A stretch of DNA of 64,000 nucleotides from Morinoia aosen (GCA_030386875.1 CM059559.1:63254392-63318391); one strand, 5' to 3'. Positions 1 to 10,917 are shown, counted from the stretch's first letter. Translations and numbers: made by a program. The notes: a model not told the origin generated them from the letters alone.

Positions 1-996
1 GTGGAGCAAGTGGCTCTGTCTGTGGAGGAGAGTTGGCGCCGGGTTGCGGTTGACGTAACCCATTATGGCAACAAGCTCTACTTGTCCATGGTTGACTGTG
101 GACCCTCGCGGTTCGCCATCTGGCGACGACTGCTGAATGAGTCTGCAGTGAGCATCGTCGCTCATTTGCGTGAGGTCGTAATTGAGCGAGGGCCGTGTGA
201 CGAGTTGTTACTGGACAATTCTACGGCGTTCCGATCAGCGACTGTGGAGCACTTCGCTGATGCGTGGGGGATTTCACTGCGATTCCGTGCCGCCTACGCC
301 CCGAGCGGCAACGGGATCGTTGAGAGAAATCACCGGACGATCAAGAGGATCGCCGCCAGGGGAGGTATCACTCCTGAGGAGGCCACATTTTGGTACAATG
401 TGACGCCTCGGAAGGACACTGAGGCTGGCTCAGTCCCTTCGAGTGGTATATTCCGATTTCGTTGGCGAGTACCATTCGATATCAATCGTCGGGTGAGTGA
501 TGGCTGCGCGCACAACAGTTTTGCTGTTGGGGATGAGGTGTGGATGAAACCCCCACTGCCTTCATGCACGAAGCAGTGGATGTCTGGTGAGGTCACCAGC
601 GTCGTGTCAAAGTACGTAGTCTGCGTAGACGGCGTGCCTAGGCATGTGCGCGACGTCAGGAGACGGCGGATTGGTGGTGAACGGGGCCGTGTTCCCAAGA
701 ATCATAGGGGTGTTGATGGCGCTGCGGAACCCGAAGCGGTTAGCTTCGGTGGAGGTGGCGGCGGCGGTGCAGCTCCTCTTGCGTTGCCCGAGAGAGTGGT
801 TTTTGACGCACTAAACGCGGCGCCAGTGGTGCCGGCGGCAGATAACGCGTCGAGTGAAGACTCCCCTGAGGAAGAGGGCGAGGAGCCTGCCGCTATCGAC
901 AGAGAGGCGGAGCAGCACCAGGGGGAGCCGGCGCCATTGAGGCGGTCACGCCGTAAGCGACGGCGTCCCTCGTACCTAAACGAGTACGAGTGTTAG
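1..996 (+). CDS. gypsy-type retrotransposon Pol, integrase part (5' partial)
   Basis: The frame is open from the first base of the window, so the gene continues to the left and the GTG at position 1 is not a real start. An integrase core is visible: D18 (in VDVTHYG), D72 (LLLDNSTAF) and E108 (GIVERNHRTIKR), which is DD35E spacing. After it comes a basic C-terminal region with a GPY/F-like chromatin or DNA-binding module at about residues 178-225. A Gly-rich stretch, an acidic linker and an Arg-rich tail follow, ending at the stop at 996. Integrase inserts the cDNA copy into host DNA. No frameshift or stop occurs in the visible part, so this end of the element is well preserved. The short 3' non-coding piece, purine-rich tract and LTR that follow fit a gypsy/Ty3 layout with no env. 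Family assignment is from the integrase alone; a clade cannot be given. Confidence 0.85.
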   Translation: MEQVALSVEESWRRVAVDVTHYGNKLYLSMVDCGPSRFAIWRRLLNESAVSIVAHLREVVIERGPCDELLLDNSTAFRSATVEHFADAWGISLRFRAAYAPSGNGIVERNHRTIKRIAARGGITPEEATFWYNVTPRKDTEAGSVPSSGIFRFRWRVPFDINRRVSDGCAHNSFAVGDEVWMKPPLPSCTKQWMSGEVTSVVSKYVVCVDGVPRHVRDVRRRRIGGERGRVPKNHRGVDGAAEPEAVSFGGGGGGGAAPLALPERVVFDALNAAPVVPAADNASSEDSPEEEGEEPAAIDREAEQHQGEPAPLRRSRRKRRRPSYLNEYEC

Positions 997-1024
997 GCAC
1001 CCCGCCACGCTAGTTTCCTGAGAA

Positions 1025-1099
1025 ACTGGGGGAGATGTGGGGTTGTCGTACGTTGCGGCAGTTGTCGTACTATGTCGCAACCGCCTCGGCTGAGTCGGC
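1025..1099 (+). mobile_element. Polypurine tract and start of gypsy 3' LTR, interrupted by hAT copy 1
   Basis: The purine run ACTGGGGGAGA (1025-1035) is followed directly by TGTGGGG. This is the usual polypurine tract plus TG start of a 3' LTR, placed just behind the integrase stop. The LTR is cut at 1099 by the hAT insertion and resumes at 5347 with GC-rich sequence, probably to about 5565. The far LTR end is not identifiable without a second copy. Confidence 0.6.
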
Positions 1100-1109
1100 C
1101 AGTGCTTCC

Positions 1110-1225
1110 ACTTTAGGGTAAAATACCCCATTTTAGGGTAATCAGACACTGTCTAGGGTAGAGTTTAGGGTAACGCAAAATTCTATGATTTTTAGGGTAA
1201 TTCGACTTCAATCAGGGTAGCACAG
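1110..1225 (+). repeat. Left subterminal repeats of hAT copy 1 (TTTAGGGTAA motif)
   Basis: Within about 115 bp of the left end there are at least six copies of an AGGGTA core, mostly as TTTAGGGTAA, all in the same direction. Clustered subterminal motifs of this kind are known binding sites for hAT transposases such as Ac. Here that role is inferred from position and repetition. The same block recurs in copy 2 (16422-16537) and, degraded, at 26387-26475. Confidence 0.8.
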
Positions 1226-2116
1226 CAAAATTATAGGGCATAGCCGGTTTTCATTACCAATATCAAGTTTGCTCTTCTAAATACCTTATAAGGTAATTTG
1301 CGGAAGTACTCTACCGGAATGTTAATGAAAATGTTCAATAAGAGTCAAATTTGGAACAAACGCAAAGCTTAACCGAACTTGCTTTCAATTTATTCTTTAC
1401 TGCACCCAACGATAAGGCTCAAATTGCTGTACACATCGCTGCAAATCTCCCAGCTGGCAGCTGTGATCTCTCCTTAGTAATATGTTACCAGATTTGCTCA
1501 AATAAATAATACCTTGGTTTATTAAAATTACACTAATTAAAGTGGTAGGCAACTTGATATAATGTTTAGAAATCTATATTTGATAGCCTTACGTCAACTA
1601 ACTCGTTAACGCATCGAGATTTACACCAATATATCGGTCATCGTCGTTTAGTGGAATTGAACAACTATATAACGTGGAAACAACGACATCGCTCGAGCCG
1701 AGCCGACTTCGAGGGCAGAATTCAGGGTTGCCAGATTGGCCATTTAATAACCAATTTACCCAAAATTGGTCATTTTTTAAACGCCGTGGCAATGAGAAAA
1801 ATCACTTGGCCATTTTTACCAATATGGCCATTTTTTTTTACCCTGTGGCCATGAAATATTCCATTCAATCATGTTCTCCAAAATGGAGCGTTGAACGAAC
1901 CAAGATACTGCAACGTAATACGAATTATCGAAGCTCGAACGAATCTTGTTCAATCTTCGATTAGGCGCGTTTGTAACGCAGCAGTTGCAGCCCTGCAGGG
2001 CCATGCGCATTGCGCAAATAGTTTTGTTTCAGTAGAGAGCAATTAACTGTGCAAGGTGCATCACATGCAGTAGTGCATTGTAACAGATAAGATTTGGTTA
2101 CTTGCGTTGCAGTAAA

Positions 2117-4144
2117 ATGGATTCTCCGTCCGATCAAGCTGCTACACCACCAAGGAAGAAAAGCAAACTTTCATCGTCTGTTAAGCCCTACACACAAAAA
2201 TGGAAGGAAGGATGGAGAAGCGAACCATTGTTTCGAGGCTGGTTAGAAAAATCTCAGTGTTCTACCTCAACTAACGATATGGCATACTGTACCATATGCT
2301 CATCTACCATTACGTGTGGTAAATCTGAGATTACGCGTCATGCAAGCAGTCAACGCCATCAAAATCTCTCAATGCAGAGAAGGAAAACTCAAACTTTAAC
2401 TTCCTTCATCTTGTCAAACGATCCAATTGACAAGTCAGCCAGAAAAATTGAATTGCGGATTTGTGCATATCTTTCTGAGCATAATTTGCCTATTTCGTTA
2501 AGTGACTCATTGCTGCAACTGCTGAAACAAATGTTTCCAGATAATGAAGCATTAAAGAAAGTAAGCTTAGGGAAACAAAGAGCTTCGAACATTATTAGAC
2601 AATGTTTCGGTAAACATCTACTAAGTGAACTTGTCGTTGTCCTTAATGAACGTTTATTTTCTGTAATAATTGATGAAACAACTGATCGCAGTACCGCTAA
2701 ACAGCTTGGAGTCATCGTGCAATATTGGAGTGAGGGTGCAATCAAGAGCTCCTTTGTTGATCTTGTTGAAATACAGGATAGCACAGCCACTGGATTGTTT
2801 ACTACACTCAAAAAATGTTTCAGTGATAAAAATATTAAATTGAGCAACATTGTAGGGTTTTGTTCTGACACGACTAACGTAATGATGGGATCCAAACATT
2901 CTGTTGCTTCTTTATTAAATAAAGAATTGCCAAATGTTCATGTTGTAAAATGTTCGTGCCATTTAATTCATTTATGTGCATCATATGCTTGTCTAAAATT
3001 ACCTAAATCTATCGAGGATCTTTGCCGTAATGTGTTTAACCATTTCCGTCTAAGCTCGAAAAGACAAATTTCATTTCAAGAATTGCAAACTTTTGTCGGA
3101 ATAGAACCACATAAAATTTTGGCGCCTGGTCAGACACGATGGTTGTCACTAGAGCAGTGTGTTAACCGTCTATTGGAGCAGTGGGATGCTTTGAAATTAT
3201 GTTTCACAGAAGTAGCGTTTAGTGATCCCACTAATACTAATGATACAATCATACAAACCTTAAATGATTCTTTTTCTTTGGCATATATAGAGTTTCTTTC
3301 ATACAGTCTTAGCCGCTTTAATAAGTTCAATAAACACCTTCAGTCAGAACTGCCTGCACTATACAGCCACAAAAAGGATGTGTGTGACTTAATAAGAAGT
3401 ATCTGTTCAGATTTAATGCGCGTGTCTTATGTGAGGCAGTGTGAAATCACAGCACTACAACCATCTGATGCTCTCTTCACCGCGTCTATGGTGACAGATG
3501 AAAGTATATACCTTGGCGTAGCGGCCACTGAAACTCTAAACGATCTGAAAAGCAGTGCAACAACAGATGAACTGGCGATATTTTACAGGAACTGTAAAGC
3601 GTTTTTAATAGAAACTGTTAGACATATCCAAGCTAGGTTTACCCTTGAAGATCCTTTGTATGATGTGATTCAGTTCTTGAATCCTGCCAACGCTATTCAG
3701 CTCCAACCGCCGTCAATCCCAAATGTTTTTGATATTCTGCCGCAATTGTTGACTTTTGCCAACAAGAATGAGACCGACGCAGAATATAGAAAACATTGTT
3801 TAATGCCTGGAATTTCAACTGATATGTCCTGTCAGGAGTATTGGAACATTATATCGAAAACAAAGAATGCTGCGGATCTGCCATGCTCTCCTAACCTATC
3901 TGTTGTTTCTACTCTTTTGGCACTACCATTTAGCAATGCGTCTGTCGAGCGTTTCTTCAGTAAATTAAATCTAATCAAAACTGATAACAGAGCTTCCCTA
4001 AAAAACGAGACTCTGTGTGGCCTATTGCACATGATATACCATCTTAAGAATTCAGGAGCAACATCCGATTCAATGCCGATTGATTCCAATTTGATCGTTT
4101 CCGTAGAAAAAGTCAGACGCCACGCTACTTGTGCTGAACTTTAA
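2117..4144 (+). CDS. hAT transposase, intact (copy 1)
   Basis: A 675-codon open frame. I chose the ATG at 2117 because the five codons open before it begin with TTG rather than ATG. N-terminal basic stretch (KKSK), then a BED-like zinc finger C58-x2-C61-x13-H75-x5-H81 that should bind the element ends. Catalytic triad candidates are D186 (IIDETTD), D251 (FCSDTT) and E611 (SNASVERFF). Also present are the hAT C-x2-H signature at C279-H282, the conserved Trp at W342 (QTRWLSL), and a C-terminal hAT dimerisation region (about 575-645) ending in the typical SVERFFSKLNLIK block. Length and spacing agree with functional hAT transposases. The protein cuts and pastes the element and any non-autonomous relative carrying the same ends. 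No stop, frameshift or intron signal is needed. Expression cannot be judged from sequence. Confidence 0.93.
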   Translation: MDSPSDQAATPPRKKSKLSSSVKPYTQKWKEGWRSEPLFRGWLEKSQCSTSTNDMAYCTICSSTITCGKSEITRHASSQRHQNLSMQRRKTQTLTSFILSNDPIDKSARKIELRICAYLSEHNLPISLSDSLLQLLKQMFPDNEALKKVSLGKQRASNIIRQCFGKHLLSELVVVLNERLFSVIIDETTDRSTAKQLGVIVQYWSEGAIKSSFVDLVEIQDSTATGLFTTLKKCFSDKNIKLSNIVGFCSDTTNVMMGSKHSVASLLNKELPNVHVVKCSCHLIHLCASYACLKLPKSIEDLCRNVFNHFRLSSKRQISFQELQTFVGIEPHKILAPGQTRWLSLEQCVNRLLEQWDALKLCFTEVAFSDPTNTNDTIIQTLNDSFSLAYIEFLSYSLSRFNKFNKHLQSELPALYSHKKDVCDLIRSICSDLMRVSYVRQCEITALQPSDALFTASMVTDESIYLGVAATETLNDLKSSATTDELAIFYRNCKAFLIETVRHIQARFTLEDPLYDVIQFLNPANAIQLQPPSIPNVFDILPQLLTFANKNETDAEYRKHCLMPGISTDMSCQEYWNIISKTKNAADLPCSPNLSVVSTLLALPFSNASVERFFSKLNLIKTDNRASLKNETLCGLLHMIYHLKNSGATSDSMPIDSNLIVSVEKVRRHATCAEL

Positions 4145-5338
4145 AATTTGTCAGCACGTAAAGGTAACTTGATACAGTTTTATCTAGCTCTTATTTTCGT
4201 CTTTATAAATGGGCAGTACACTTGTTAATATAATCGGACTTGTTCGTGTTGTTGTTGTTACGGAATCGCGTTGTTTGCAATGGATGTTATTGATTTTTTT
4301 ATGTGAATATGTGCCTGTCAAATCCCTTTGTAATGATTGGAGGTTGGTGGGATGCACAAGTTGGACCCTCGTTTCACATTCTTGTAACTACTACAGTGTG
4401 GTAAATCTGAGTGAGGCTGAAACTTGTCTTTTTAGTGTTAAATTGCATTCAAATTAAATTAAGTGAATTCACATAATGAGAAAGTATATTATACGATATA
4501 TCCGTTGAGTCTCTAGCAATATGGGGATACATATCTTATGAATATACGATTGGTAGGATACATATATATGTACAGATACAAATACATTTGCGTTTGTCTA
4601 ATTGAGCTAGTTAATTCAATAAGTTTTACTTGATTTACCTTCTTCATGTTAACACAAAAAATACGAGAAAACTACCTTCTTAAGCATTGTTATCTAGCTC
4701 GACACTCTTATGCGATTAGAGTTTATCTCTTGGCGATGATCAAGCGAAATTCCTTATATAAGTTACATAGTATTTTCGATGTACTGAACAGTTCTCGACT
4801 TTCTAAGAGGAAAATTGTTGGTTAAGTGAAAATATAGATATTAGAAGTTAATAAAAAGCAAATTCCTCTAGTTTGTTCGCAAAAATTGTGAATCGATGTT
4901 TGTGCTGCTGTTCAAAATTGTTTCCATAAATAAATGTTTCGAGTGTTACTTTTTTTTTTGCCTTTCATTTCCTCTTACTATGTCTTTGCTTCTCTCTGCT
5001 ATTCAGGAGTAGATCGCTTGGCATCGTAACGGTACTTAACGCATATTGAACAGCTTGTAATTAGGTCATCAAACAAAAAAGATAAAGAACAGAGAGCTAC
5101 ATAAAAAGTTGCACTTATCGTGACACATCTGACTCCGAAAAGTCAAAGAATTTCATTTGCAAATAGCGCACGAACCCTGTTGTTGTGTCATTTCTTCACA
5201 TAGAAACATAGAAGCCTTGAACATTTTAATGCAATAACAGCAGTGGGCTTATTTGACATTTTAGGGTAATTTAATCATTTTTAGGGTAATCTGGCACAAA
5301 GTTTTAGGGTAGGAACTTTCTCACCCGTGGAAGCCCTG
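4145..5338 (+). other. 3' trailer and right subterminal block of hAT copy 1
   Basis: No coding sequence is recognisable. ATAAATAAAT near 4927-4936 could be the polyadenylation signal of the transposase message. Three TTTAGGGTA motifs (5262-5313) are spaced 20 and 23 bp apart, the last starting 33 bp from the element end. They mirror the left block and probably bind transposase. Confidence 0.7.
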
Positions 5339-5346
5339 GAGTCGGC

Positions 5347-6490
5347 TCGCTGCCGCCCGGATCGGCAGTGTGGTGATGGAAACAGTGGAGTGCAGTCGTG
5401 CGTGCTTTCGCTCTTCGATCGTATTATCTTCGCCGCGGTTCGGTACTTGTGTAAGGCCGGCAAGTGCCTTGCTTTCATTCCTCTCGGTGAACGAGGAAGG
5501 CGAAACAGCTGCGGCAGGTTTTTTTGCGGTTGCTGTCGGTGTCAGCACCGGGCAACGTTAAAGGTAAGCCAACAATTTTCATATTGAAAAAGTGTAGTTT
5601 GTAACCTACATTCACATTAATTTATCGCACACCACTCTGCATAATAAAGCAATGCCACTTTCAAAAATGTTGCTATGCAATGATGGGTATTTTTTAATTC
5701 ATTCATTTTATTGTAATTCATTTTAAATCCATAATTTTTCGTGTACGCTCTAGCATTGTCCTATCATTGCCCTATCATTGCCTGAAGAGAAACAACTAAT
5801 ATTTTGTTTTAAAACATGCATCAACATTGCACATAATAGTCACAATAGGGCATGCAAGTCAATAAAACAGTTTAATCAATTTTTTGTTAGTAATTAGATC
5901 TTTTATATTTTCATGTCAGCTGTGAGAAATTCATGAGAATATTTGCAACGGCTCACAAGATACAGAGATTAGCAGCTTGGTTATAGGGTGATTTTCTTTA
6001 AGTATTAGGACTATTTTTGATGATTAATCCGCATGTGAAGGGATAAAAGTAACTTATCTCTGGTCTCTCAAAGGACTATGCTTTTAAATGCTGTGGGTAC
6101 TCATGAGGGTCCAACACACCCTGAGCCATGCATTGTGTAAGCATTCAATGAATAACTTACATGCATTGCAAAATAATTTTTGAAGTTTTCCAATAACCCA
6201 TCTCTCCCATTGTAAGTAATTGAGCATAAGGTCTACAAAGGCTCTGTCCCTCTTTGTAGAAACTTGATTCTACTCTTATTTGATACATAAATAGTCCATT
6301 TGCAAAAATAAGGAGCAGAATTTAAAGTTCTACTCGAAACTTGAGAATCACCAGAAATGTGTATTCCGTCTAAAATTTTGATTTTATAAATGTACCTTTC
6401 TTCAATTCAATCTAAAAATTATCCGTTTAAACTAAGTTCGTGTGTAACTCTTCCCATCTAATAGGCTGGATAAGATAGGTAGGTTAGGAT
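5347..6490. other. Rest of gypsy LTR, then unassigned AT-rich DNA
   Basis: 5347 to about 5565 is GC-rich and continues the LTR interrupted at 1099. Short frames overlap here on both strands with no recognisable product. From 5570 to 6470 the sequence is AT-rich with no coding or repeat structure that I can support. A short run of TAGG-type repeats (GGTAGGTTAGGATAGGATA, about 6477-6496) foreshadows the telomere-like element to the right. Confidence 0.5.
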
Positions 6491-6496
6491 AGGATA

Positions 6497-6960
6497 TTTA
6501 TTTTTTTATTACCATGTTTGATTATTTCTTTTATTTTTTATTTACTAACTCTTTTATTTTTCTATTTTTATTCATCATTGTTTTCATATACTTTCAAATT
6601 TAAATTTTTTATCTCTCATTTTCTTCCTTCAGTTGTTCAATTTTTATTCATTTTTGTTCCTTTATGTATTTATTCAAGATTTTTCATGTATATTGATTTT
6701 GTATTCCATTTATTATTTTTATTTTCTCATTTTTTAAATTATCTAATATATATTAATCATTTTTTCGTGTCTTTACGTATCTTTATTTTTTCTTTTCACA
6801 TTTTTGGAATGTTTTTATTATTAATTTTGATTTCTATAATTTTTTTGTTTATTCAACTTTTATATTTTCCTTTTCTTATATATCTTCATTTGTTTTATTT
6901 TTTATTTTTTTAAATCATCAGTTTCATTTTTCATTTTCTCATTTTATTTCCATTTATCAA
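6497..6960. repeat. T-rich low-complexity tract
   Basis: About 460 bp composed almost entirely of T and A with few C, pyrimidine-biased on the + strand. It gives a long but meaningless open frame rich in Phe, Leu and Ile. It directly abuts the inverted-repeat element that starts at 6981. Confidence 0.75.
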
Positions 6961-6980
6961 ATTTACTTGTAATTTTTCAA

Positions 6981-8827
6981 ACTAGCAAGACCTGTAGAAA
7001 TTCCACGGACAATGCCATCGTTACGCTAGGTCAAACCCGTAAAAAAATTCGGTCAACATTGCCTCACTAATTCCAATATAACATATTCTAAGCTAGCATA
7101 TACTATCCTAACCGAACCGATCGTGATAATATGTCGAACGTAAAAAAACCGTGGACCCATGAAAGAATTCCATCAACAATACCTAACCTATACTAACCTA
7201 ACCTATCCAAACCTAACATATCCTAACCTATCCTATCCTCAACACTTATATTAACCTATCTTAACCTAAAGTAACATATATTAACCTCTCCTATCCTAAC
7301 TTATCCTCTCCTAACTCAACTAATGTCATCGTTAGGCTACGTGGACCCGGGAGAAAATTCGGTCAACATAACGCAACAAATTCTAAAATAACATATGCTA
7401 ACCCAACCCATCCTAACATGGTATATGCTAACCTATCCTACGCTAACCGAAACTTTCCTGATAAGATAAACATAAAAAACCGTTGATCCAGGGAAAAATG
7501 ACGCCAACATAACTCAACCAAGGTCAACATATCGAAACCTAACCTATCCTAACCTAATCTATCCAAATCTATCCTAATCGAACCTATCCTATCCTAACCT
7601 ATCCTAACCTATCCTAACCTATCCTAACCTATCCAATCCTATCCTAACCTATCGTAACCTATCCTAACCTATCCTAACCTATCCTAACCTATCCTAACCT
7701 ATCCTAACCTATCCTAACCTATCCTAACCTATCCTAACCTATCCTAACCTATCCTAACCTATCCTTACCTATCCTAACCTATCCTAACCTATCCTAACCT
7801 ATCCTAACCTATCCTAACCTATCCTAACCTATTCTAACCTATTCTAACCTATGCTCACCTATCCTAACCTATCCTAACCTATCCTAACCTACCATAACCT
7901 ATCCTAACCTATCCCAACCTATCCTATCCTATTCTAATCGAATCGATCCTGACAATATGTCGAACATAAAGAAACGATGGACCCCAGAAAAACTTTCATC
8001 CACATTACCTAACAAATTCTAACATATTCTAACCTAAGCAATCCTATCATAACACATTCTGACCTATCTATTTTTGACCTATTCTAACCGAACCTGTTAT
8101 GGTAATTTGTGAAACATAAAAATCGTGGACCCGTGAAAAATTACCGTCATTTCCTAACCTGTCGTATCCTAACCTTTCCTATCCTAACATCTCAAAACCG
8201 TTGACCCGTAAAAAATTTCGTCAACATTTCGTAACCTAAGCTAACCCATCCTATCCTAACTTATCCTATTCTATCCTAACCCTACCGTACTTCCCCAATG
8301 TCATCGTTAAAGGTGGACCCGTGAAAATAAATCGGTGAACATTTCCTAAGAAATTCTAACATAACATTCTAACCTAACCCAACCTAACCTAAAAAATCCT
8401 ACTATCCTATCCTAACCATCAACAAATACATATACTGGCCAAATTTCAAACGAATCGGACGAAAAAAGTTGAAAAATCCGGATGATATCAAGTTAGGATA
8501 GAATTAGTTATGATAGGATAGGATAGGTTAATATATGTTAGTTTAGGATAGGTTAATATATGTTAGTTAAGGATAGGATAGGTTAGGATATGTTAGGTTT
8601 GGATAGGTTAGGTTAGTATAGGTTAGGTACCGTTGATGGAATTTTTTCATGGGTTCACGGTTTTTCTACGTTCGACATATTTTCACGATCGGTTCGGTTA
8701 GGATAGTATATGCTAGCTCAAAATATAATATGTTGGAATTAGCAAGGAACTGTTGACCGATTTTTTTCACGGGTCGCCCCAGTGTAACGATGGCAATGTC
8801 CGTGGAATTTCCACGGGTCCTGCTAGT
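6981..8827. mobile_element. Inverted-repeat (foldback / Helitron-ended) element with telomere-like core
   Basis: The first roughly 230-270 bp (6981 to about 7250) reappear as an imperfect reverse complement at about 8580-8827. The arms share ACTAGCA, CCACGGACA, GCCATCGTTACG and the AACCGAACCGATCGTGA block. The right arm ends in a perfect palindrome CCGTGGAATTTCCACGG followed by GTCCTG and CTAG before T. That is the layout of a Helitron 3' terminus (hairpin, then CTRR, then T); the left arm carries the same terminus inverted and slightly decayed. Between the arms lie about eight direct copies of a motif around TGGACCCGTGAAAAAATT with GTCAACAT, separated by CCTAACC-type repeats and one pure decamer array. 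No gene is present. A non-autonomous Helitron/Helentron-associated element or a foldback element are the two readings I consider. The inverted structure is certain; the class is inference. Confidence 0.75.
7591..7930. repeat. Decamer tandem array ATCCTAACCT (telomere-like TTAGGATAGG)
   Basis: 34 consecutive 10-bp units in perfect register, most identical, with occasional single changes. On the other strand the unit reads AGGTTAGGAT, alternating the arthropod telomeric pentamer TTAGG with ATAGG. Less regular copies of the same repeat extend from about 7190 to 8410 on the + strand as CCTAA, and flip to TTAGG orientation at about 8490-8640. This is a minisatellite inside the inverted-repeat element, not a chromosome end. 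Confidence 0.9.
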
Positions 8828-9830
8828 ATTGATAATTCTGTTTCCCTTTGTTATACATAGGTTTTTGAGTTTAAGGAATCCTGATTCAAGTTTCTGCGTT
8901 GAAAAGTGATTTGAGGTGGTCAACCCAATGTTTTGACTTTTTTCATCCGATTCCCTTGAAATTTTGGCCAGTAGATGTATTTGTTGAAATGAACTTTTTT
9001 TACTCGAGTAACTTTTTCGATTTAGGCCTTATATATTTGAAAAATACGAAAAACTGTTTTTTTTGATACATTTATATCGATATTTCAGAATATTCCGAAG
9101 GAATCGAAGTCATTGAGTTTTTATGCTAGAACAAAACCAATAGCAGTTTTAGAATCCCTGGAACAGTTCTAACGAAAGTATGTTCGAAAATTTTCACAAA
9201 TGAAACTTTTCGTGTTTTTTATATACGATATTTGATCACTAACTCGCATATACACTTATTTTGGGTTATGAGTTTGAAAAAATTTTTTTGTAGAATTGGG
9301 AAGTTTGCTAACAAACTTTTGTTATAAATGTTCCAAGGATTCTAAAATTGTCTGTGGTTTTGTTCTAGCATAAAAACTCACCGATATCTATTCATTTGAA
9401 TCTTGAAAATTAGAGGTTTTGGGTGTAAGCTAAAAAAATTCTGTTGAAGTGTAATATAATAGACAATTTATGTTATTGAATGCTGTTGCATTTTTCTTTC
9501 GATAATCTCCATGCATAACTTCATATTCTCACTGTGAATTGTAATTTCCCCCAAAAAATTAAAAATAAGCAAATTTCTTTTTTTTAAATTAAGATTTTTT
9601 TTATTTATTGTTTGATTCATATGAAATTTGACTATGATATGGAACTTTTGAAAAGAAACACAATTTCATCGATTCATTTTTTCGATTCAAGCCTTAGTTT
9701 TTGAAAAAATAGATATATTGTTTTTTTAGTTCATTTTCATGGATATTTCAAAAAAATAGAAGTCATTGAATTTTTATGCTTATGGGATTTATATGCTTAT
9801 GGGATTTTTATGCTTATGGGATTTATGGTC
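8411..9830. repeat. Dispersed AT-rich repeat with internal inverted repeats (copy 1)
   Basis: This stretch shares diagnostic blocks, in reverse orientation, with 27577-28660. The blocks are a GGCCA-AATTT-CAAACGAATCGG-like segment (8430-8465; reversed at 8935-8990), a TCGATTTAGGCCTT segment, and a TTTTGTTCTAGCATAAAAACT segment. Inside it, 9103-9172 pairs with 9328-9398 as an imperfect 70-bp inverted repeat. A 16-17 bp unit (TATGCTTATGGGATTT) is repeated three times at 9776-9826. No protein is encoded. It looks like a non-autonomous element family; ends are not resolved. Confidence 0.55.
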
Positions 9831-10840
9831 CCCATACCCCTCCTGGGGGGATCTAGTGTCCGTAGCGCCATAAAAGTATAGGACTGAATGGACCACCACT
9901 TAAGGGTCCTTTTTCAACAAAAACATAGAAAATACTCATCGGACCGATAGGGACCTGGCAGGGACCTGGGTTGACCCCTTTAACTTTGCTGCTGTAATAA
10001 GTGCAAAACACTGGGCGTTTATTTGTGGAAATTTTTCTAGTTGACCAGTGTGACCTAATATGTCACTGTGATAGAGGGGTTAAAAACACAATTGAACACT
10101 GTCCTTGGATTGTATAAAGTATAAGCAAGAGAGGGAGATCTTCTTGAATGTGGTGTTTGAACAGGATGGAGAGAATTCATTGCGCGCCAGATGTGATAAA
10201 GACGGGTATGGTTTGAGTTGTCTGGCTGGACAGAATTGTAATTTAATTATTGTAGCTTAACCTAAATTTTTCTCGTACATGCCTGGAGTTTGAGACACTG
10301 GTTAGAATAAGTTAGTCATGCACAGTAGATTTTAGTGTCCTGCCTGACCAGAGGATTGCTTTTGAGGTCTTAGTAATCCCAGTAATGCCGTACATTAGTA
10401 GTTTGTGACTTGAAGGATTGGTGGATCCTGTTTATCGGACAAGTCTAATACACAAGTGCTGTCACTGTGCTGAGTTCGTCCATGACTGTTGTATTTGTGG
10501 GGGAATTTTATGCTGTTACAAAGACCCCAAGACAGTCGGCCATCACTTTTAAGTTCAAGTTGCCTAACCCCATTGTTAGACATTTTCTACATCTAGACAA
10601 AATGCGTCCAGCTTATAAACCTGGGGTAATTTAAGGCTGTTAGGAACATCATATTAAATGGTGCAACAACAATTTTAGTTAAAAACATGAGCTTGAAGAC
10701 TCATATTACTGGGGATTTACATTGAATGGTACTTAGCCCAAATGAGCATATTACTATTTCTCTTTTACCTTCTCTGTGCAATCATGTTGTGGTGGTGGTG
10801 GAGCATTAAACGTAGAGAAAAAATTAAGGGTGTTAGTACT
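9831..10840. other. Unassigned region
   Basis: The first about 60 bp (TCCCCATACCCCTCC and GTAGCGCCATAAAAGTATAGGAC) matches, inverted, the edge of the related repeat at 27577. The remainder shows no recognised gene or repeat. Short similar phrases around a GTTAGGAACATCATATTAAATGG-type sequence recur at about 10635 and 10825, suggesting an old local duplication. Confidence 0.35.
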
Positions 10841-10917
10841 ACATATTGAATGGTGTTCAACTTCTCTCAAGATGTTATATCACTGTTCCCAATTTCTTCC
10901 CTTATTTGTCCATCAGC

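Larger units (their letters stand above)
1100..5338 (+). mobile_element. Full-length hAT DNA transposon, copy 1
   Basis: The element is 4239 bp. Its short imperfect terminal inverted repeats are CAGTGCTTCCA at 1100 and TGGAAGCCCTG ending at 5338, flanked by the duplication GAGTCGGC. Subterminal blocks of TTTAGGGTAA-like repeats lie just inside both ends. One transposase gene is read left to right, with about 1 kb of leader and about 1.2 kb of trailer. A twin of exactly the same length lies at 16412-20650 (constant offset 15312). The only difference I found is T at 1689 against C at 17001. The leader contains a short block of GGCCATTT/AAATGGCC repeats (about 1735-1860). Both ends, both subterminal blocks and the coding frame are present, so the element appears autonomous. 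Confidence 0.95.
1092..5346. repeat. 8-bp target-site duplication pair GAGTCGGC
   Basis: GAGTCGGC occurs at 1092-1099 immediately before the hAT left end and again at 5339-5346 immediately after its right end. A perfect 8-bp duplication is the hallmark of hAT insertion and fixes both ends of copy 1. Confidence 0.95.

Noticed and set aside
2389..2895. 168-codon minus-strand frame (also at 17701-18207)
   Set aside because: It lies wholly antisense to the transposase and exists only because that gene is open; no features of its own.
4209..4457. 82-codon frame after the transposase (and 19521-19769)
   Set aside because: Located in the non-coding trailer, with no recognisable domain and no conservation beyond the twin copy.
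6518..6913. 131-codon open frame rich in Phe, Leu and Ile
   Set aside because: It is a translation of a T-rich low-complexity tract. AT bias removes stops in this direction, and no domain or start context is present.
7591..7930. True chromosome end (telomere)
   Set aside because: The array is only 340 bp, is a decamer rather than TTAGG, and lies inside an inverted-repeat element with 56 kb of other sequence beyond it.
7100..8350. CRISPR-like array (repeated modules with spacers)
   Set aside because: Modules are imperfect, unevenly spaced, flip orientation, and are embedded in eukaryotic repeat DNA with no cas genes.
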